From a virus, in the IMG/VR virus record IMGVR_UViG_3300035145_004316, positions 1-34,527 of that record: a stretch of 34,527 nucleotides of DNA; one strand, 5' to 3'. The notes under the pieces were generated by a model. That model did no database searches. It worked only from the letters and a program-made list of their open reading frames with translations, and had not been told where the DNA came from. The position numbers were made by a program, and so were the translations under genes. Below, piece by piece: positions 22,337-32,332 of the stretch (the first letter of the stretch is position 1; every line of letters starts with the position of its first letter).

Positions 22337-25300
22337 ATGGCAAACTTAGTACCAAAGGTTAATAACACAGGTTCTATCGGAACTGATGCTAAAAAATGGA
22401 GCAATGTTCATACGACAAATTTGTCGCTTGGAGCACAAAGTTCTCCATTGAGTTTAAACTCGCAAAGAATAACAGACCTTTCAGACCCAACAGCATTAAC
22501 AGATGCAGCAACTAAAAGCTATGTTGACAATGCTATTCAAGGCCTGTCTGCCAAAGACTCTGTTAGGGCTTCAACAACTGAGGCAGGAACTCTTGCGACA
22601 TCATTTGAAAATGGACAAGCTATCGACGGCGTAACACTTTCAACTGGTGACAGAATTCTTATTAAAGATCAGGCATCTGGCGAAGAAAACGGTATTTATA
22701 CTGTTAATGCTTCAGGTGCACCAACAAGAGCCGGCGATTTTGATTCAGCAGAACAAATTGAAAAAGGTGCATATATCTTTGTTGAAGAAGGCACAGTAAA
22801 TGCAAATTCAGGCTTTGTATTGACAACTGATGGGTCCATTACAGTAGATACTACAGCACTTTCTTTTACACAATTTAGCGGAGCTGGACAAATCACCGCT
22901 GGAAGTGGTATAACAAAATCTGGGAATTCAATTTCAGTTGATCCTCAGCAAATGAATACTACTAACAATGAATTTTCTGTTGCATCAAGTACTAATTTAT
23001 TGACTCAAGTTGGTTCTCAAGATTTTGTTTCTAAGATTTCAATGGGGGACTTTGCAAACTTTTTAGTAGACAGCAACACTACTAACGGATTATCAAGTTC
23101 TTCTGGAAGAATGTCAATTGACATTTCAAGTCTAGCAGCTAAAAATACTCTTTCAGACGCAGATATTATTTTAATTGAAGATTCTGATGATTCAAGTGCA
23201 CTAAAAAAAGTTACTAAATCAAATTTTGCTAGTAGTTTAGGCTCTACAATTAATGATCTTTCAGATGTTACAATTACTTCTGCTGCAAGCGGTGAATATC
23301 TTCGATATGACGGATCTGCGTGGATAGATGAATCGTTATCAATTTCTGATGATACATCACCTCAACTTGGTGGCTCTTTAGATGTTAATGGCCAAGACAT
23401 AGTTTCACTATCAAATGGCAATATTACTCTTACTCCAGACGGCACAGGTGTAGTTAGGATTGATGGTTCTAACGGTATTGATATGCAAAGCGGAGAAGTT
23501 TCTGTTAAAAACAGCGGCGCAGTTTCAAATATTAAGCTTTATTGTGAAGTTGGGAATGCTCACTATACACAAGTTCAATCAGCAGCTCATGCCGATTACT
23601 CTGGAAATGTTACTTTAACTTTGCCTACATCATCTGGTACTTTAGTTAGTTCTGGAGATACTGGAACAGTTACAAACGCAATGCTTGCAGGCTCAATCGA
23701 AGCTAGCAAAATGAACAACTCAGTTTTTGCAGACCTTGAGACGCTTGGTGCACCGACAACTGATGGTGAGTTTATAGTAGCTACTGGAGCAGGCGCTTTT
23801 GCTTATGAGAGCGGCGTGACAGTTCGAACAAGTCTAGGCTTAGGCACTGGCGATAGTCCAGAATTTACTAGTCTAACACTTTCTGGACAAGCTGCACCTT
23901 TAGCAATGAATAGTCAACAAATTACTGGCCTTGCTGCTCCGACATCAGACACAGATGCAGCTACAAAAGCATATGTAGACGGAGTCGCACAAGGCCTTGA
24001 TGTAAAAGACTCAGTTGTTGCTGCCACGACAGCATCTTTTACTACTACACAGGCAGGAACTGTAGATACGATTATACTTAATGATGGAGATGGCGGTTTT
24101 AGTACTGCTAACTCCTCACTTACTATTGATGGTGTTTCTCTATCACAAGGAGATAGAGTTTTAATTAAAGATGGCGTTGATGAAAACAACACAGGCGTTT
24201 CTCAGGCTAAAAACGGTATATATACAGTTGGACCTCTTGGCGGTGCACTTGCACTGTTAACTCGATCTTCTGATATGGATTCGAATTCAGGTGTAACAGC
24301 AGGATCATTCTGTTTTGTTGAGCAAGGAACAAATAACGCTGACGTCGGTTTTGTGATTACAACTGATGGTTCAATAACAATTGGTACAACAAGTATTACA
24401 TTTTCGCAATTCTCTGGCGCAGGTTCAGTAACAGCAGGTGCTGCTTTAACAAAAACAGGAAATACTCTAGATGTTGCAGTTGATTCAAGCGGAGGTCTTG
24501 AAATTAATAACGATGAGCTTAGAGTTAAGGCAGCAGGTATTACAAGCGCTATGCTCGCAGGATCAATTGCTAACTCTAAGCTAAATACTTTAACAACAGC
24601 AAATAAAGTTGCACTTTCTTCTCTTGATTTGGATGGTGGTACAGATATTGGTGCTGATTTAGTAGATGCAGATCTTATTATTGTTGATGACGGTGCAGGA
24701 GGAACTAATCGTTCTTCAGCACTTTCAAGAATAAAGAAATACATTTTCTCTTCAGTAAGCGGTGACGCATCAGCAACTGATACAGGTGCATTTACAGTAG
24801 GTAGTAGTAGTGTTGCTCTTACTGATATCACTGCAGGCTCAGGCGCTGCTACCTTGGCAACCTCAGGGGACATTAATATTAATTCAACTTCTAACGGCGC
24901 CGATATTTATTTAAATGTAAAAAATGATGGTGGTGGTAATGTTCAAGGCATTAAGGTTCATGGTCAAGATGCAACACATGGCTACGGTTATGTTGAAATT
25001 CAAGGCACGCTTGGTGTAAGAAAGATAATTCCAGACTTTTCATCTAGCTTTTCTTCTCTAGGAACTGCTACAAACCCTTGGGGAGATTTATTTCTTGCAG
25101 ATAACAAATATATAAAATTTGGTAACGATCAAGAAATATCCTTACAGCACGATCCTGATGATGGATTGATTTTAAGAATGACAGGTGCAGCCACTTACGA
25201 TCCAAAATTTGTTTTATTAAGCGATAGTGATGCCACTATTGGTCCAATGCTCCAGCTCAGACAAGATAGCACAACACCGGCTGATAACGATAGGGTCGGA

Positions 25301-28132
25301 ACTATTGAGTTTACTGGCGACGACAGTGTAGGAAACGTTACTTCATTTGGTCAAATAATGGGAATTTCAAAATCTGTAACGAGCGGAGCTGAAGTTGGTA
25401 AAGTTGTAATCGGTGCGTATCCATCACTTTCAAGCACGCTAGGACTATCTGTTGAAGGTGTTTCAGGATCTACTACAAAAGTTAAGGTTAATATTGATAC
25501 ACACAACGGATCAGACTCTGGTTTACATTTAGATGGAACTTTAGTAACAGCAACAGCAGATGAACTTAATCTTCTTGATGGTGCAACGTCAGCACAAGCA
25601 ACAACTCTTGTTGATGCTGACAGAGTCATTGTTAATGATGCAGGTATAATGAAGCAAGTTGCTCTTTCTGATGTTAAAACTTATGTTAATGCCGGAAGCA
25701 GTAGCGCTGATTTCTCAAATGTTGGTGAAAACATTCTCCCTTCAGTTGCAAATACTTACTCGCTAGGTTCAGCAGCAGCAGAATGGAGTGACTTGTACAT
25801 GGGTGATGGTTCTAGAATTTATCTTGGTAATGATCAAGATGTTTATTTTGAGCATGACCCAGACGCTGGTGTTATTTTAGACCTTGCAACAGATGCAGCT
25901 CTTACACCTACGTTTACTTTAAAAACTGCTTGGGGTACTAATGCAGCTTCAGGAGGTCAGATTGAATTCTTAAGTGAAACTTCTTCACCAGCTTCAAATG
26001 ATATAATCGGAACAATTAAAGTTACTAGTAAAAACTCAGCAGCTGGCAATCACGATTATAGTTCTATTAGATCAAAAATAGAAAGTCCTACGAACAACTT
26101 AGAAGCGGGTGGTTTATATTTCTACGCATCAACTGGAGGATTCCCAGCAGGAAATGCAGCCACAGAATCTCTTAAAATACTTGGTGACGCCTCAGGAAAC
26201 TCAATTGTTGATGTTTCACTTCACGACGGCGCAAGCTCAGGACTTAAACTTGGTGGAACTTTAGTAACAGCAACTGCAACAGAACTAAATATTCTTGATG
26301 GTGTAACAGCAACTACAACAGAACTTAATCTTCTTGATGGTGCAACATCAGCACAAGCAACAACTCTTGTTGATGCTGACAGAGTCATTGTTAATGATGC
26401 AGGCACAATGAAACAGGTTGCACTTTCTGACGTTAAAACTTATATTAATTCAGGTGGTGGCTCGGCTGATTTCTCAAATGTTGGTGAAAACATTCTCCCT
26501 TCGGCTGCAAACACTTATTCTCTAGGTTCAGCAGCAGCAGAGTGGAGTGACTTGTACATGGGTGACGGTTCTAGAATTTATCTTGGTAATGATCAAGATG
26601 TTTACTTTGAGCATGACCCAGATGACGGCGTTCAATTGCATATGGCATCAGAAGGATCAATTGAACCTACATTTAAAATTGTTCACAATAACGCGTCTTC
26701 TAATTTCCAAGGGCCGTCATTACAGCTAGTTAATCAAACGCTGGACGCATCTTCAGATATAATAGGTTCGCTAAGATACGTTGATGGCAGTAATACTGGT
26801 GCTGTAATATACGGTGCAGGCCAAGGTGGAGCTAGCGGAACAGGTACTAAATTGTACATGAGCGTTTGCCCATCAGGCGGAACTGCTCAATCAGCGCTAT
26901 CAATAACTGGCGTAAGTAATACAGACGGAACAATTGTTCAAGTTCATGATCATAATGGGTCAACAACAGGTCTTAAGCTTGGAAATACACTCGTAACAGC
27001 ATCCGGATCAGAACTTAATATTCTTGATGGTGTAACAGCAACTACAGCAGAACTAAATATTCTTGATGGTGTAACAGCAACTACAGCAGAACTTAATCTT
27101 CTTGATGGTGCAACATCAGCGCAAGCAACAACTCTTCAAAATACTGACAGAGTCATTGTTAACGATGCAGGTATAATGAAACAGGTTGCACTTTCTGACG
27201 TTAAAACTTATGTTGGTTCAGGTACATTTGAAGCTTCTGCTATTGAGCTTGGTGATATGTTATTAAATTACAGCGGCAGTTCAACTTCACAGTACTTGCG
27301 TTTGACAATGGCAGCAAACTCAAGCAACGGAGAGCCGATTTTCTTAATCGAGAATGATACAACTTCTTCATCTGGTGGCAAGCTTTCGTTCAGCGTTAAA
27401 GAAGCAAACTCAAACTTAGTAGGTGATGGAGATACATTAGGTACTATCGAGTGGAGAGAAACAGAGAGTAATGGCGGTACTTCTTTCTGGTGCTATCAAC
27501 GAGGTAAAGTTTTAGATCATACAAACAATTATGGATCTTTAGAGTTCCAAGTAAGATCAGGAACCACTACACCTGCAACTGCAATTTCAATAGAAGGTTC
27601 AGCCGGAGGAACACTTGTTGATATAGAAGATCATGATGGTACTGATTCTGGTCTTAAACTTGGTGGAGCTTTAGTAACAGCAACAGCGTCAGAACTAAAT
27701 ATTTTAGATGGTGCAACAGTAGAAGCTTCAGAATTAAATGTACTAGATGTTTCTGCACAATCACCAGCTGATAGTGAAGTGTTAACATATACTGCTGCTA
27801 ATGGATTGCACTGGGCAGCTGCTGGTGGTGGCGGTGCTTCTGCGCCAACAGTTACATCAGCTTCCCCAAGCTCAGCATATACTATTACAACACATAGTGG
27901 TATTGAAGAAATTTATCTTCTTACACCTTCGACAGCTATAACTGTTAATTTGCCAGGAGCAGCAACAGCAGGTTCAGGATACAAATATCAAGTTAAAAAT
28001 CTTTCAGCAAACACAATAACGATTGATCCGAACGCATCAGAAACTATTGACGGCAGCGCAACTTTTGATCTTAGCTCACAATACTCTTCGGTGACTATTG
28101 TCTCTGATGGTTCAAATTGGTTTATTATCTAG
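22337..28132 (+). CDS. Giant tail-fibre protein, 1931 aa
   Basis: The ATG at 22337 is preferred to the adjoining TTG at 22334 because AAAAGGA is eight bases away. The N-terminus MANLVPKVNNTGSIGTDAKK resembles that of the 1679-aa fibre. Two copies of a roughly 150-residue shaft module start at about residues 55 and 538 (DAATKSYVDNAIQGL ... GDRILIKD ... NGIYTV ... VEEGT.N...GFV.TTDGSIT). From about residue 1066 three or four long repeats carry LVTATA.ELNILDG, then ATSAQATTLVDADRVIVNDA, then YSLGSAAAEWSDLYMGDGSR. The last about 95 residues are the C-terminal module ending SDGSNWFII. It probably trimerises, with distal modules contacting the host. It ends just before a strong terminator. No catalytic or S74 motif seen. 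Confidence 0.88.
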   Translation: MANLVPKVNNTGSIGTDAKKWSNVHTTNLSLGAQSSPLSLNSQRITDLSDPTALTDAATKSYVDNAIQGLSAKDSVRASTTEAGTLATSFENGQAIDGVTLSTGDRILIKDQASGEENGIYTVNASGAPTRAGDFDSAEQIEKGAYIFVEEGTVNANSGFVLTTDGSITVDTTALSFTQFSGAGQITAGSGITKSGNSISVDPQQMNTTNNEFSVASSTNLLTQVGSQDFVSKISMGDFANFLVDSNTTNGLSSSSGRMSIDISSLAAKNTLSDADIILIEDSDDSSALKKVTKSNFASSLGSTINDLSDVTITSAASGEYLRYDGSAWIDESLSISDDTSPQLGGSLDVNGQDIVSLSNGNITLTPDGTGVVRIDGSNGIDMQSGEVSVKNSGAVSNIKLYCEVGNAHYTQVQSAAHADYSGNVTLTLPTSSGTLVSSGDTGTVTNAMLAGSIEASKMNNSVFADLETLGAPTTDGEFIVATGAGAFAYESGVTVRTSLGLGTGDSPEFTSLTLSGQAAPLAMNSQQITGLAAPTSDTDAATKAYVDGVAQGLDVKDSVVAATTASFTTTQAGTVDTIILNDGDGGFSTANSSLTIDGVSLSQGDRVLIKDGVDENNTGVSQAKNGIYTVGPLGGALALLTRSSDMDSNSGVTAGSFCFVEQGTNNADVGFVITTDGSITIGTTSITFSQFSGAGSVTAGAALTKTGNTLDVAVDSSGGLEINNDELRVKAAGITSAMLAGSIANSKLNTLTTANKVALSSLDLDGGTDIGADLVDADLIIVDDGAGGTNRSSALSRIKKYIFSSVSGDASATDTGAFTVGSSSVALTDITAGSGAATLATSGDININSTSNGADIYLNVKNDGGGNVQGIKVHGQDATHGYGYVEIQGTLGVRKIIPDFSSSFSSLGTATNPWGDLFLADNKYIKFGNDQEISLQHDPDDGLILRMTGAATYDPKFVLLSDSDATIGPMLQLRQDSTTPADNDRVGTIEFTGDDSVGNVTSFGQIMGISKSVTSGAEVGKVVIGAYPSLSSTLGLSVEGVSGSTTKVKVNIDTHNGSDSGLHLDGTLVTATADELNLLDGATSAQATTLVDADRVIVNDAGIMKQVALSDVKTYVNAGSSSADFSNVGENILPSVANTYSLGSAAAEWSDLYMGDGSRIYLGNDQDVYFEHDPDAGVILDLATDAALTPTFTLKTAWGTNAASGGQIEFLSETSSPASNDIIGTIKVTSKNSAAGNHDYSSIRSKIESPTNNLEAGGLYFYASTGGFPAGNAATESLKILGDASGNSIVDVSLHDGASSGLKLGGTLVTATATELNILDGVTATTTELNLLDGATSAQATTLVDADRVIVNDAGTMKQVALSDVKTYINSGGGSADFSNVGENILPSAANTYSLGSAAAEWSDLYMGDGSRIYLGNDQDVYFEHDPDDGVQLHMASEGSIEPTFKIVHNNASSNFQGPSLQLVNQTLDASSDIIGSLRYVDGSNTGAVIYGAGQGGASGTGTKLYMSVCPSGGTAQSALSITGVSNTDGTIVQVHDHNGSTTGLKLGNTLVTASGSELNILDGVTATTAELNILDGVTATTAELNLLDGATSAQATTLQNTDRVIVNDAGIMKQVALSDVKTYVGSGTFEASAIELGDMLLNYSGSSTSQYLRLTMAANSSNGEPIFLIENDTTSSSGGKLSFSVKEANSNLVGDGDTLGTIEWRETESNGGTSFWCYQRGKVLDHTNNYGSLEFQVRSGTTTPATAISIEGSAGGTLVDIEDHDGTDSGLKLGGALVTATASELNILDGATVEASELNVLDVSAQSPADSEVLTYTAANGLHWAAAGGGGASAPTVTSASPSSAYTITTHSGIEEIYLLTPSTAITVNLPGAATAGSGYKYQVKNLSANTITIDPNASETIDGSATFDLSSQYSSVTIVSDGSNWFII
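25535..26630 (+). repeat. Long near-identical direct repeats inside the giant fibre gene
   Basis: A block of roughly 340-375 bases beginning ggaactttagtaacagcaac at 25535 recurs at 26255 with few changes, mostly at third codon positions plus an extra 39-bp unit in the second copy. Partial copies start near 26981 and 27664. Each encodes ELN.LDG, a 'DRVIVNDAG' segment and, in the first two, the YSLGSAAAEWSDLYMGDGSR unit. Confidence 0.85.
27011..27127 (+). repeat. 39-bp tandem repeats (ELNILDGVTATTA)
   Basis: Three in-frame 39-bp units start at 27011, 27050 and 27089, each encoding 13 residues of the type ELNILDGVTATTA. Two units stand at the equivalent place in the copy near 26281, and one in the copy near 25561, so unit number differs between repeats of the same gene (one, two, three). 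Confidence 0.85.
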
Positions 28133-28137
28133 AAAAC

Positions 28138-28172
28138 TAGGCCTTTTATAAAATACTTTAAGGCCTATTTTT
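28138..28172 (+). terminator. Intrinsic terminator after the fibre locus
   Basis: TAGGCCTT (28138-28145) pairs perfectly with AAGGCCTA (28160-28167) around a 14-base loop and is followed directly by five Ts. It lies six bases after the stop of the giant fibre and closes the fibre transcription unit. It is the clearest terminator in the window. Confidence 0.85.
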
Positions 28173-28248
28173 AATACGTTCTGTTTTGTAAATTTGTATT
28201 AAACAAACGGCATAATCTCTTTAAAATTAAATTATTTAAAGGAAGATT

Positions 28249-29145
28249 ATGTTTAAAAGCCCGTTTGAAGAAAAAAAAGATCTAATTGTCGTTTCTGATA
28301 TGTTTGTTCAACAATATGTTGGTGGCGCAGAAATGACTTTAGAGGCTTTTTTAAACTCTGTAAGTTCAAACTATAAAATTCATAAAATAAACTGCAGGGA
28401 TCTTACTTTTGAAGTATTTACTCAAATATTAAATAAATTTAGTAATGCAAAGTGGCTATTTGGAAATATTGGTAATATTGACGCTAATATTCTAAATTCT
28501 GCAATTTTTCAAATTAAAGATTACGACATTATTGAGTGTGATTATAAATATTGCTCTTATAGATCTGAAGAGTTGCATAAAGAAAAAACAAGTAATGAAT
28601 GTGACTGTGCAAACAACGAAAAATTGTATTACTTAATATCAAACTTCTATAGCAATGCAAAAAATTTGTTTTGGATGTCAAAAAAACAAATGCAAATAAC
28701 AAACAAAAGACTAAGAATTGTAAATGTTAACCAGATTGTTCTAGGCTCGCTTTTTGATATAGAACATATAAACTATATAAAAAGTTTAACGGATAAAACA
28801 GACGTTAAAAGAAGTAGTAAATATATTGTATTAAAAAGTCCTTCTTGGGTTAAAGGTTATAACAATTCAATTGATTATTGTGTTGAAAACAAACTAGACT
28901 ATGAAGAAGTCTGGAATTTAGACTATAAATCGCTGTTAAATAAGCTTAGATCCTCGAAAGGTTTAGTTTATCTACCTAACGGTAAAGACACTTGTCCTAG
29001 ACTCGTTATCGAAGCAAAGCTTTTAGGTTGCGATTTAATTTTAAATGATAAAGTTCAACATAAAGATGATGATTGGTTTAAAAACGTAAATAGTATATAC
29101 GATTATCAAGAAAAGCAACGTAAAATGATAAAGGAATTATTTTGA
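28249..29145 (+). CDS. Glycosyltransferase, GT-B / GT4-like
   Basis: 298 aa with AAAGGAAG upstream. GGAE at 25-28 matches the N-terminal glycine loop of GT4 enzymes. Residues 239-265 (LVYLPNGKDTCPRLVIEAKL followed by LGCDLIL) are the nucleotide-sugar-binding C-terminal motif, in which the usual E-x7-E is D247 to E255. Length is shorter than a typical 350-400 aa GT4, so the domains are compact. It transfers an unknown sugar from a nucleotide-sugar donor. First gene of the sugar operon, behind the fibre terminator; the gap holds a weak promoter-like CATAAT. The stop overlaps the next start (TTGA). Confidence 0.75.
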   Translation: MFKSPFEEKKDLIVVSDMFVQQYVGGAEMTLEAFLNSVSSNYKIHKINCRDLTFEVFTQILNKFSNAKWLFGNIGNIDANILNSAIFQIKDYDIIECDYKYCSYRSEELHKEKTSNECDCANNEKLYYLISNFYSNAKNLFWMSKKQMQITNKRLRIVNVNQIVLGSLFDIEHINYIKSLTDKTDVKRSSKYIVLKSPSWVKGYNNSIDYCVENKLDYEEVWNLDYKSLLNKLRSSKGLVYLPNGKDTCPRLVIEAKLLGCDLILNDKVQHKDDDWFKNVNSIYDYQEKQRKMIKELF

Positions 29146-30107
29146 AACTAAGCTCATATACTACAGTTTATAATTGCATTGATAACAAATATCCATGGAA
29201 AGACTCTATAAATTCACTTTTAGGCTTTAGTGATGAAGTATGTGTTGTTGATGGCGGGAGCACAGACGGTACTTGGGAGTCTTTAATTGAATGGGCAAAA
29301 AACGAAGATAAACTAAAGATTGATCAATATAAAATTGACTGGAATAGACCTGACTTTGCTTATGAATCTGACGGTCGTCAAAAAACAAGAGCAAGAAAAC
29401 TATGTTCAGGAGATATATGTTGGCAATCAGATGTCGATGAAATTATTGTTGAAAGTGATTATGAAAAAATTAAAAACTTGGCCAAAGCATTTTATGATTT
29501 TGATCTAGATTTAATAGCTTTACCTATTATAGAATACTGGGGAAATAAAGGAAAAGTTAGAATTGACGTGAATCCTTGGAAGTGGCGAATGAGTAAAAAT
29601 AAAGATTATATTATCCATGGTATACCTGATACTCATTTAAGAACAAGAGAAGATGGATTTGAATACGCATTAAGCGGAACAGATAGTTGTGACTATATTA
29701 ATTCAAAAAGTCATGAGTTAATCCCGTTTGGGTTTGTTTTTAATATTAAAGAAGTAAATCAAATAAGAGCAAAAGCACTAACAGGAAACAAAGAGTTTAT
29801 TGATTTATATCAAAAAGTTATTCAAAACATAGTGGAAAATATACCTACTGTCAGACATTACTCATGGTATAATATTGAAAATAAAATACACAATTATAAA
29901 AAACACTGGTCTAAGTTTTGGTGTTCTTTATATAATAAACCAGTAGAAGATACTCCTGAAAACAATATGATGTTTGACAAAGCATGGTCGGAAGTTTCTG
30001 ATAAAGAAATAAAAGAATTAGCTTTAAGACTTGAAAAAGAAATGGGAGGCTGGATATTTCATAAAAAAATTAATTGGGATAATAAAATATCGTGGATAAA
30101 ATTATGA
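29142..30107 (+). CDS. Glycosyltransferase family 2 (GT-A)
   Basis: 321 aa from a TTG start overlapping the previous TGA by four bases; AAGGAA is correctly spaced and no ATG is close. The nucleotide-binding motif VCVVDGGSTDGT (33-44) and the metal-binding DVDE (97-100) are typical of GT2. An acceptor region contains the run RARKLCSGDICWQSD. The C-terminal half is Trp-rich and helical (KIHNYKKHWSKFWCSLYNKP). It probably adds a sugar to a glycan made by this operon. TTGA coupling suggests fixed stoichiometry with the GT4 partner. Confidence 0.8.
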   Translation: MKLSSYTTVYNCIDNKYPWKDSINSLLGFSDEVCVVDGGSTDGTWESLIEWAKNEDKLKIDQYKIDWNRPDFAYESDGRQKTRARKLCSGDICWQSDVDEIIVESDYEKIKNLAKAFYDFDLDLIALPIIEYWGNKGKVRIDVNPWKWRMSKNKDYIIHGIPDTHLRTREDGFEYALSGTDSCDYINSKSHELIPFGFVFNIKEVNQIRAKALTGNKEFIDLYQKVIQNIVENIPTVRHYSWYNIENKIHNYKKHWSKFWCSLYNKPVEDTPENNMMFDKAWSEVSDKEIKELALRLEKEMGGWIFHKKINWDNKISWIKL

Positions 30108-30844
30108 ACAATAAGTTTGTTTTTTTAGTAACTTGTTTCAATGAAGAAAAAGGAATATTACAAACACTAAAGACATTCCATTCACAGTCTTATAATAACT
30201 GGAGAGTTGTTATAAGAAACGATATGTCAACAGATGATTCAATTACTTCTATAAACAATTTTAAAAGTGATCACCCAGAAATAAGTAGTAAAATTAATTT
30301 AATTAATAATAAAAGAAAATTTGGAGAAGTTGAAAATACTCTTGATTCTCTTAGAATGATAGAAGAAGATGAAATAGTTTGTAGAGTTGATGCTGGAGAC
30401 TGGTTAATAGATAATGATATCTTATTTTTTTTAAACAAAGTATATACAGAACATAAAGACTTAGATGTGTTATGGACAAGTCATCGGTGGGGGTATACAA
30501 CTAAAAACATATCAAATCATATGCCTTTAAATTGTGACGTGTACAAACATCCATGGGTATCAAGTCATATGAAAACTTTTAGACGATCTGCATTTTACGA
30601 CATACCTGATTCTAATTTTAAAGATGACAGAGGAGAATATATTATGATTGCATGTGATCAAGCTATATTTTTACCTTTATTACATAAAACAAACACCAGA
30701 AATAGAAAGTATGCTTACTTACCAATATCAGCGTATCATTACAATATTAAAACAAATGATCCAAGTATATACCAAACTGAAAGAGCTTATAGACAAAGAG
30801 ATTCAGCAATTAACTTAAGAAAAAGAGGTTATCTTGAAAATTAG
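30104..30844 (+). CDS. Glycosyltransferase family 2, short
   Basis: 246 aa using the ATG at 30104 in an ATGA overlap with the upstream stop; a GTG at 30092 is in frame but has no better site. The fold start FVFLVTCFNEEKGI and IRNDMSTDDSI (38-47) are GT2 hallmarks, and RVDAGDWL (94-101) carries the metal-binding acidic pair D96 and D99. A late acceptor-side motif HYNIKTNDPS is present. Its donor and acceptor are unknown. Confidence 0.78.
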   Translation: MNNKFVFLVTCFNEEKGILQTLKTFHSQSYNNWRVVIRNDMSTDDSITSINNFKSDHPEISSKINLINNKRKFGEVENTLDSLRMIEEDEIVCRVDAGDWLIDNDILFFLNKVYTEHKDLDVLWTSHRWGYTTKNISNHMPLNCDVYKHPWVSSHMKTFRRSAFYDIPDSNFKDDRGEYIMIACDQAIFLPLLHKTNTRNRKYAYLPISAYHYNIKTNDPSIYQTERAYRQRDSAINLRKRGYLEN

Positions 30845-31745
30845 ATTTGATAATGTAAATTTTAATGCTAATAATGGTCCTAATGGCTTTGGCGTTAAAC
30901 TTGCTAAAGAGTTTATTCGTCAAGGCCATAATATAGTACACGATAGACCTGATGTCCAAATTAGCTTTATCCAAAAAAAATTAGAATTTAATCCATGCGT
31001 ACTTAGATTAGACGGTATTTATTTTAATACTAGACAAGACTGGAAAAGTCAGAATCAGCAAATTTCTAAATCATATTTTAGCTCACAGTCAATTATAGTT
31101 CAAAGCAAGTTTAATAAAAATTTAGTTTTTAATTATTTTGGTGAAAGAGAAAACGTATATATTATAAAAAATGGAACTGACTTAGAGGAAATAAATAAAA
31201 TTCCTGCACTTGATCATGAAATTTTTAATAGATTTGAAAACATATGGATGAGCGCATCACACTGGCGACCTCATAAAAGATTAAATGAAAACATAGAATA
31301 TTATTTAGAAAACAAAGGTAGTAAAGATTGTCTAATTTTATGCGGCAAAGGATTTGATGAAAATATTAAGCAAGAATACAGAAATTTGCTTAAAGAAAAG
31401 TCTATATTTTATTTAGGTGAACTTAATTGGCATCAATTAATATCGTGTATGAAAAAGTCAAAATATTTTTTGCACTTATCTTTTTTAGATCATTGTCCTA
31501 ACGTAGTAGTTGATGCAAAAGCTGCAGGTTGTATTTGCATAGTAGCGTCTTCAGGGGGTACAAAAGAACTATGTAATAAAAATGATATTATTATTAAAGA
31601 TTTAGATTGGGATTATACACCTTTAGATCTTTACACTCCTCCAAAACTTGATTTTACTTTATTTCAAGAAAAATATAATAACGCTGATTATTCAATTGAG
31701 TGTAGTTATAAAAACTATTACAAGGTATTAACTAAAACATTATGA
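30834..31745 (+). CDS. Glycosyltransferase group 1 (GT4-like)
   Basis: 303 aa from a TTG start with AAAGAGG upstream, overlapping the preceding gene by 11 bases. The N-terminal GPNGFGVKLAKEF is the Gly-rich acceptor loop. SASHWRPHKRLN (140-151) is the phosphate-binding region. HLSFLDHCPNVVVDAKAAGC (214-233), followed by SSGGTKEL, is the GT4 donor-binding signature, with Asp in place of both usual glutamates. It is probably active with altered donor contacts. It ends in ATGA with the methyltransferase, keeping the chain of overlaps. Confidence 0.78.
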   Translation: MKIRFDNVNFNANNGPNGFGVKLAKEFIRQGHNIVHDRPDVQISFIQKKLEFNPCVLRLDGIYFNTRQDWKSQNQQISKSYFSSQSIIVQSKFNKNLVFNYFGERENVYIIKNGTDLEEINKIPALDHEIFNRFENIWMSASHWRPHKRLNENIEYYLENKGSKDCLILCGKGFDENIKQEYRNLLKEKSIFYLGELNWHQLISCMKKSKYFLHLSFLDHCPNVVVDAKAAGCICIVASSGGTKELCNKNDIIIKDLDWDYTPLDLYTPPKLDFTLFQEKYNNADYSIECSYKNYYKVLTKTL

Positions 31746-32332
31746 AATATAAAAATTATGAAGAGTATATAAATTTTCAAAAAACAAAAACTACAGACCC
31801 GATTAGAAGAAAAAAGTGGCTTAATGAAGAATGGGATTTAAAGTTAAATGGTTTTAACAAGCAATTCCAAAAGTTAATAAATTTAAACTTGCTTGAGAAA
31901 AATCAAAATTGTCTTTGTTTAGGTGCTAGAACAGGCCAAGAAGTTCAATCTTTAATTGATTTAGATATGAAATCTATTGGAATTGATATTGTCCCTTGTG
32001 AGCCTTTAGTAATTAAAGGTGATATACACAATCTGGATTTTAAAGACAATGAATTTGATTTTATATACACAAACATACTTGATCATTCTTTATATCCAGA
32101 AAAAATGGCAAGTGAAGTATTTAGGACATTAAAGACAAATGGCATATTTTTTTTACAAATACAATTTGGTATTAATCAGGACGAATATACAGAATATGAA
32201 GTAAAAAATATTCATAATGTCATTGAGGTTTTTAAAAGCTTAAAGTGCATACATGCTAATTGGATATTTAAGAATCCAAAACAAATAACAGAACATGGAA
32301 TGAATTTTGAATTTATTTTTAGAAAACAATAA
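31742..32332 (+). CDS. Class I SAM-dependent methyltransferase
   Basis: 196 aa, ATGA-coupled to the GT4 gene. Motif I is CLCLGARTGQEV (57-68), with an acidic residue D82 ending strand 2 (SIGIDIVP), a GDIHNLDF stretch around D94 and FDFIYTNILDHS (105-116) as the post-motif strand. N- and C-terminal parts are short. Candidate substrates are sugar hydroxyls or an enzyme of the same pathway, judged by the neighbours; the sequence does not fix them. Confidence 0.75.
   Translation: MKYKNYEEYINFQKTKTTDPIRRKKWLNEEWDLKLNGFNKQFQKLINLNLLEKNQNCLCLGARTGQEVQSLIDLDMKSIGIDIVPCEPLVIKGDIHNLDFKDNEFDFIYTNILDHSLYPEKMASEVFRTLKTNGIFFLQIQFGINQDEYTEYEVKNIHNVIEVFKSLKCIHANWIFKNPKQITEHGMNFEFIFRKQ

Noticed and set aside
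24202-24873. Minus-strand open frame of 223 codons inside the giant fibre gene
   Set aside because: The composition (Ala/Pro/Ser/Val) is what antisense of Ala/Thr/Gly-rich fibre repeats gives. The plus-strand frame is continuous and has clear domain repeats.
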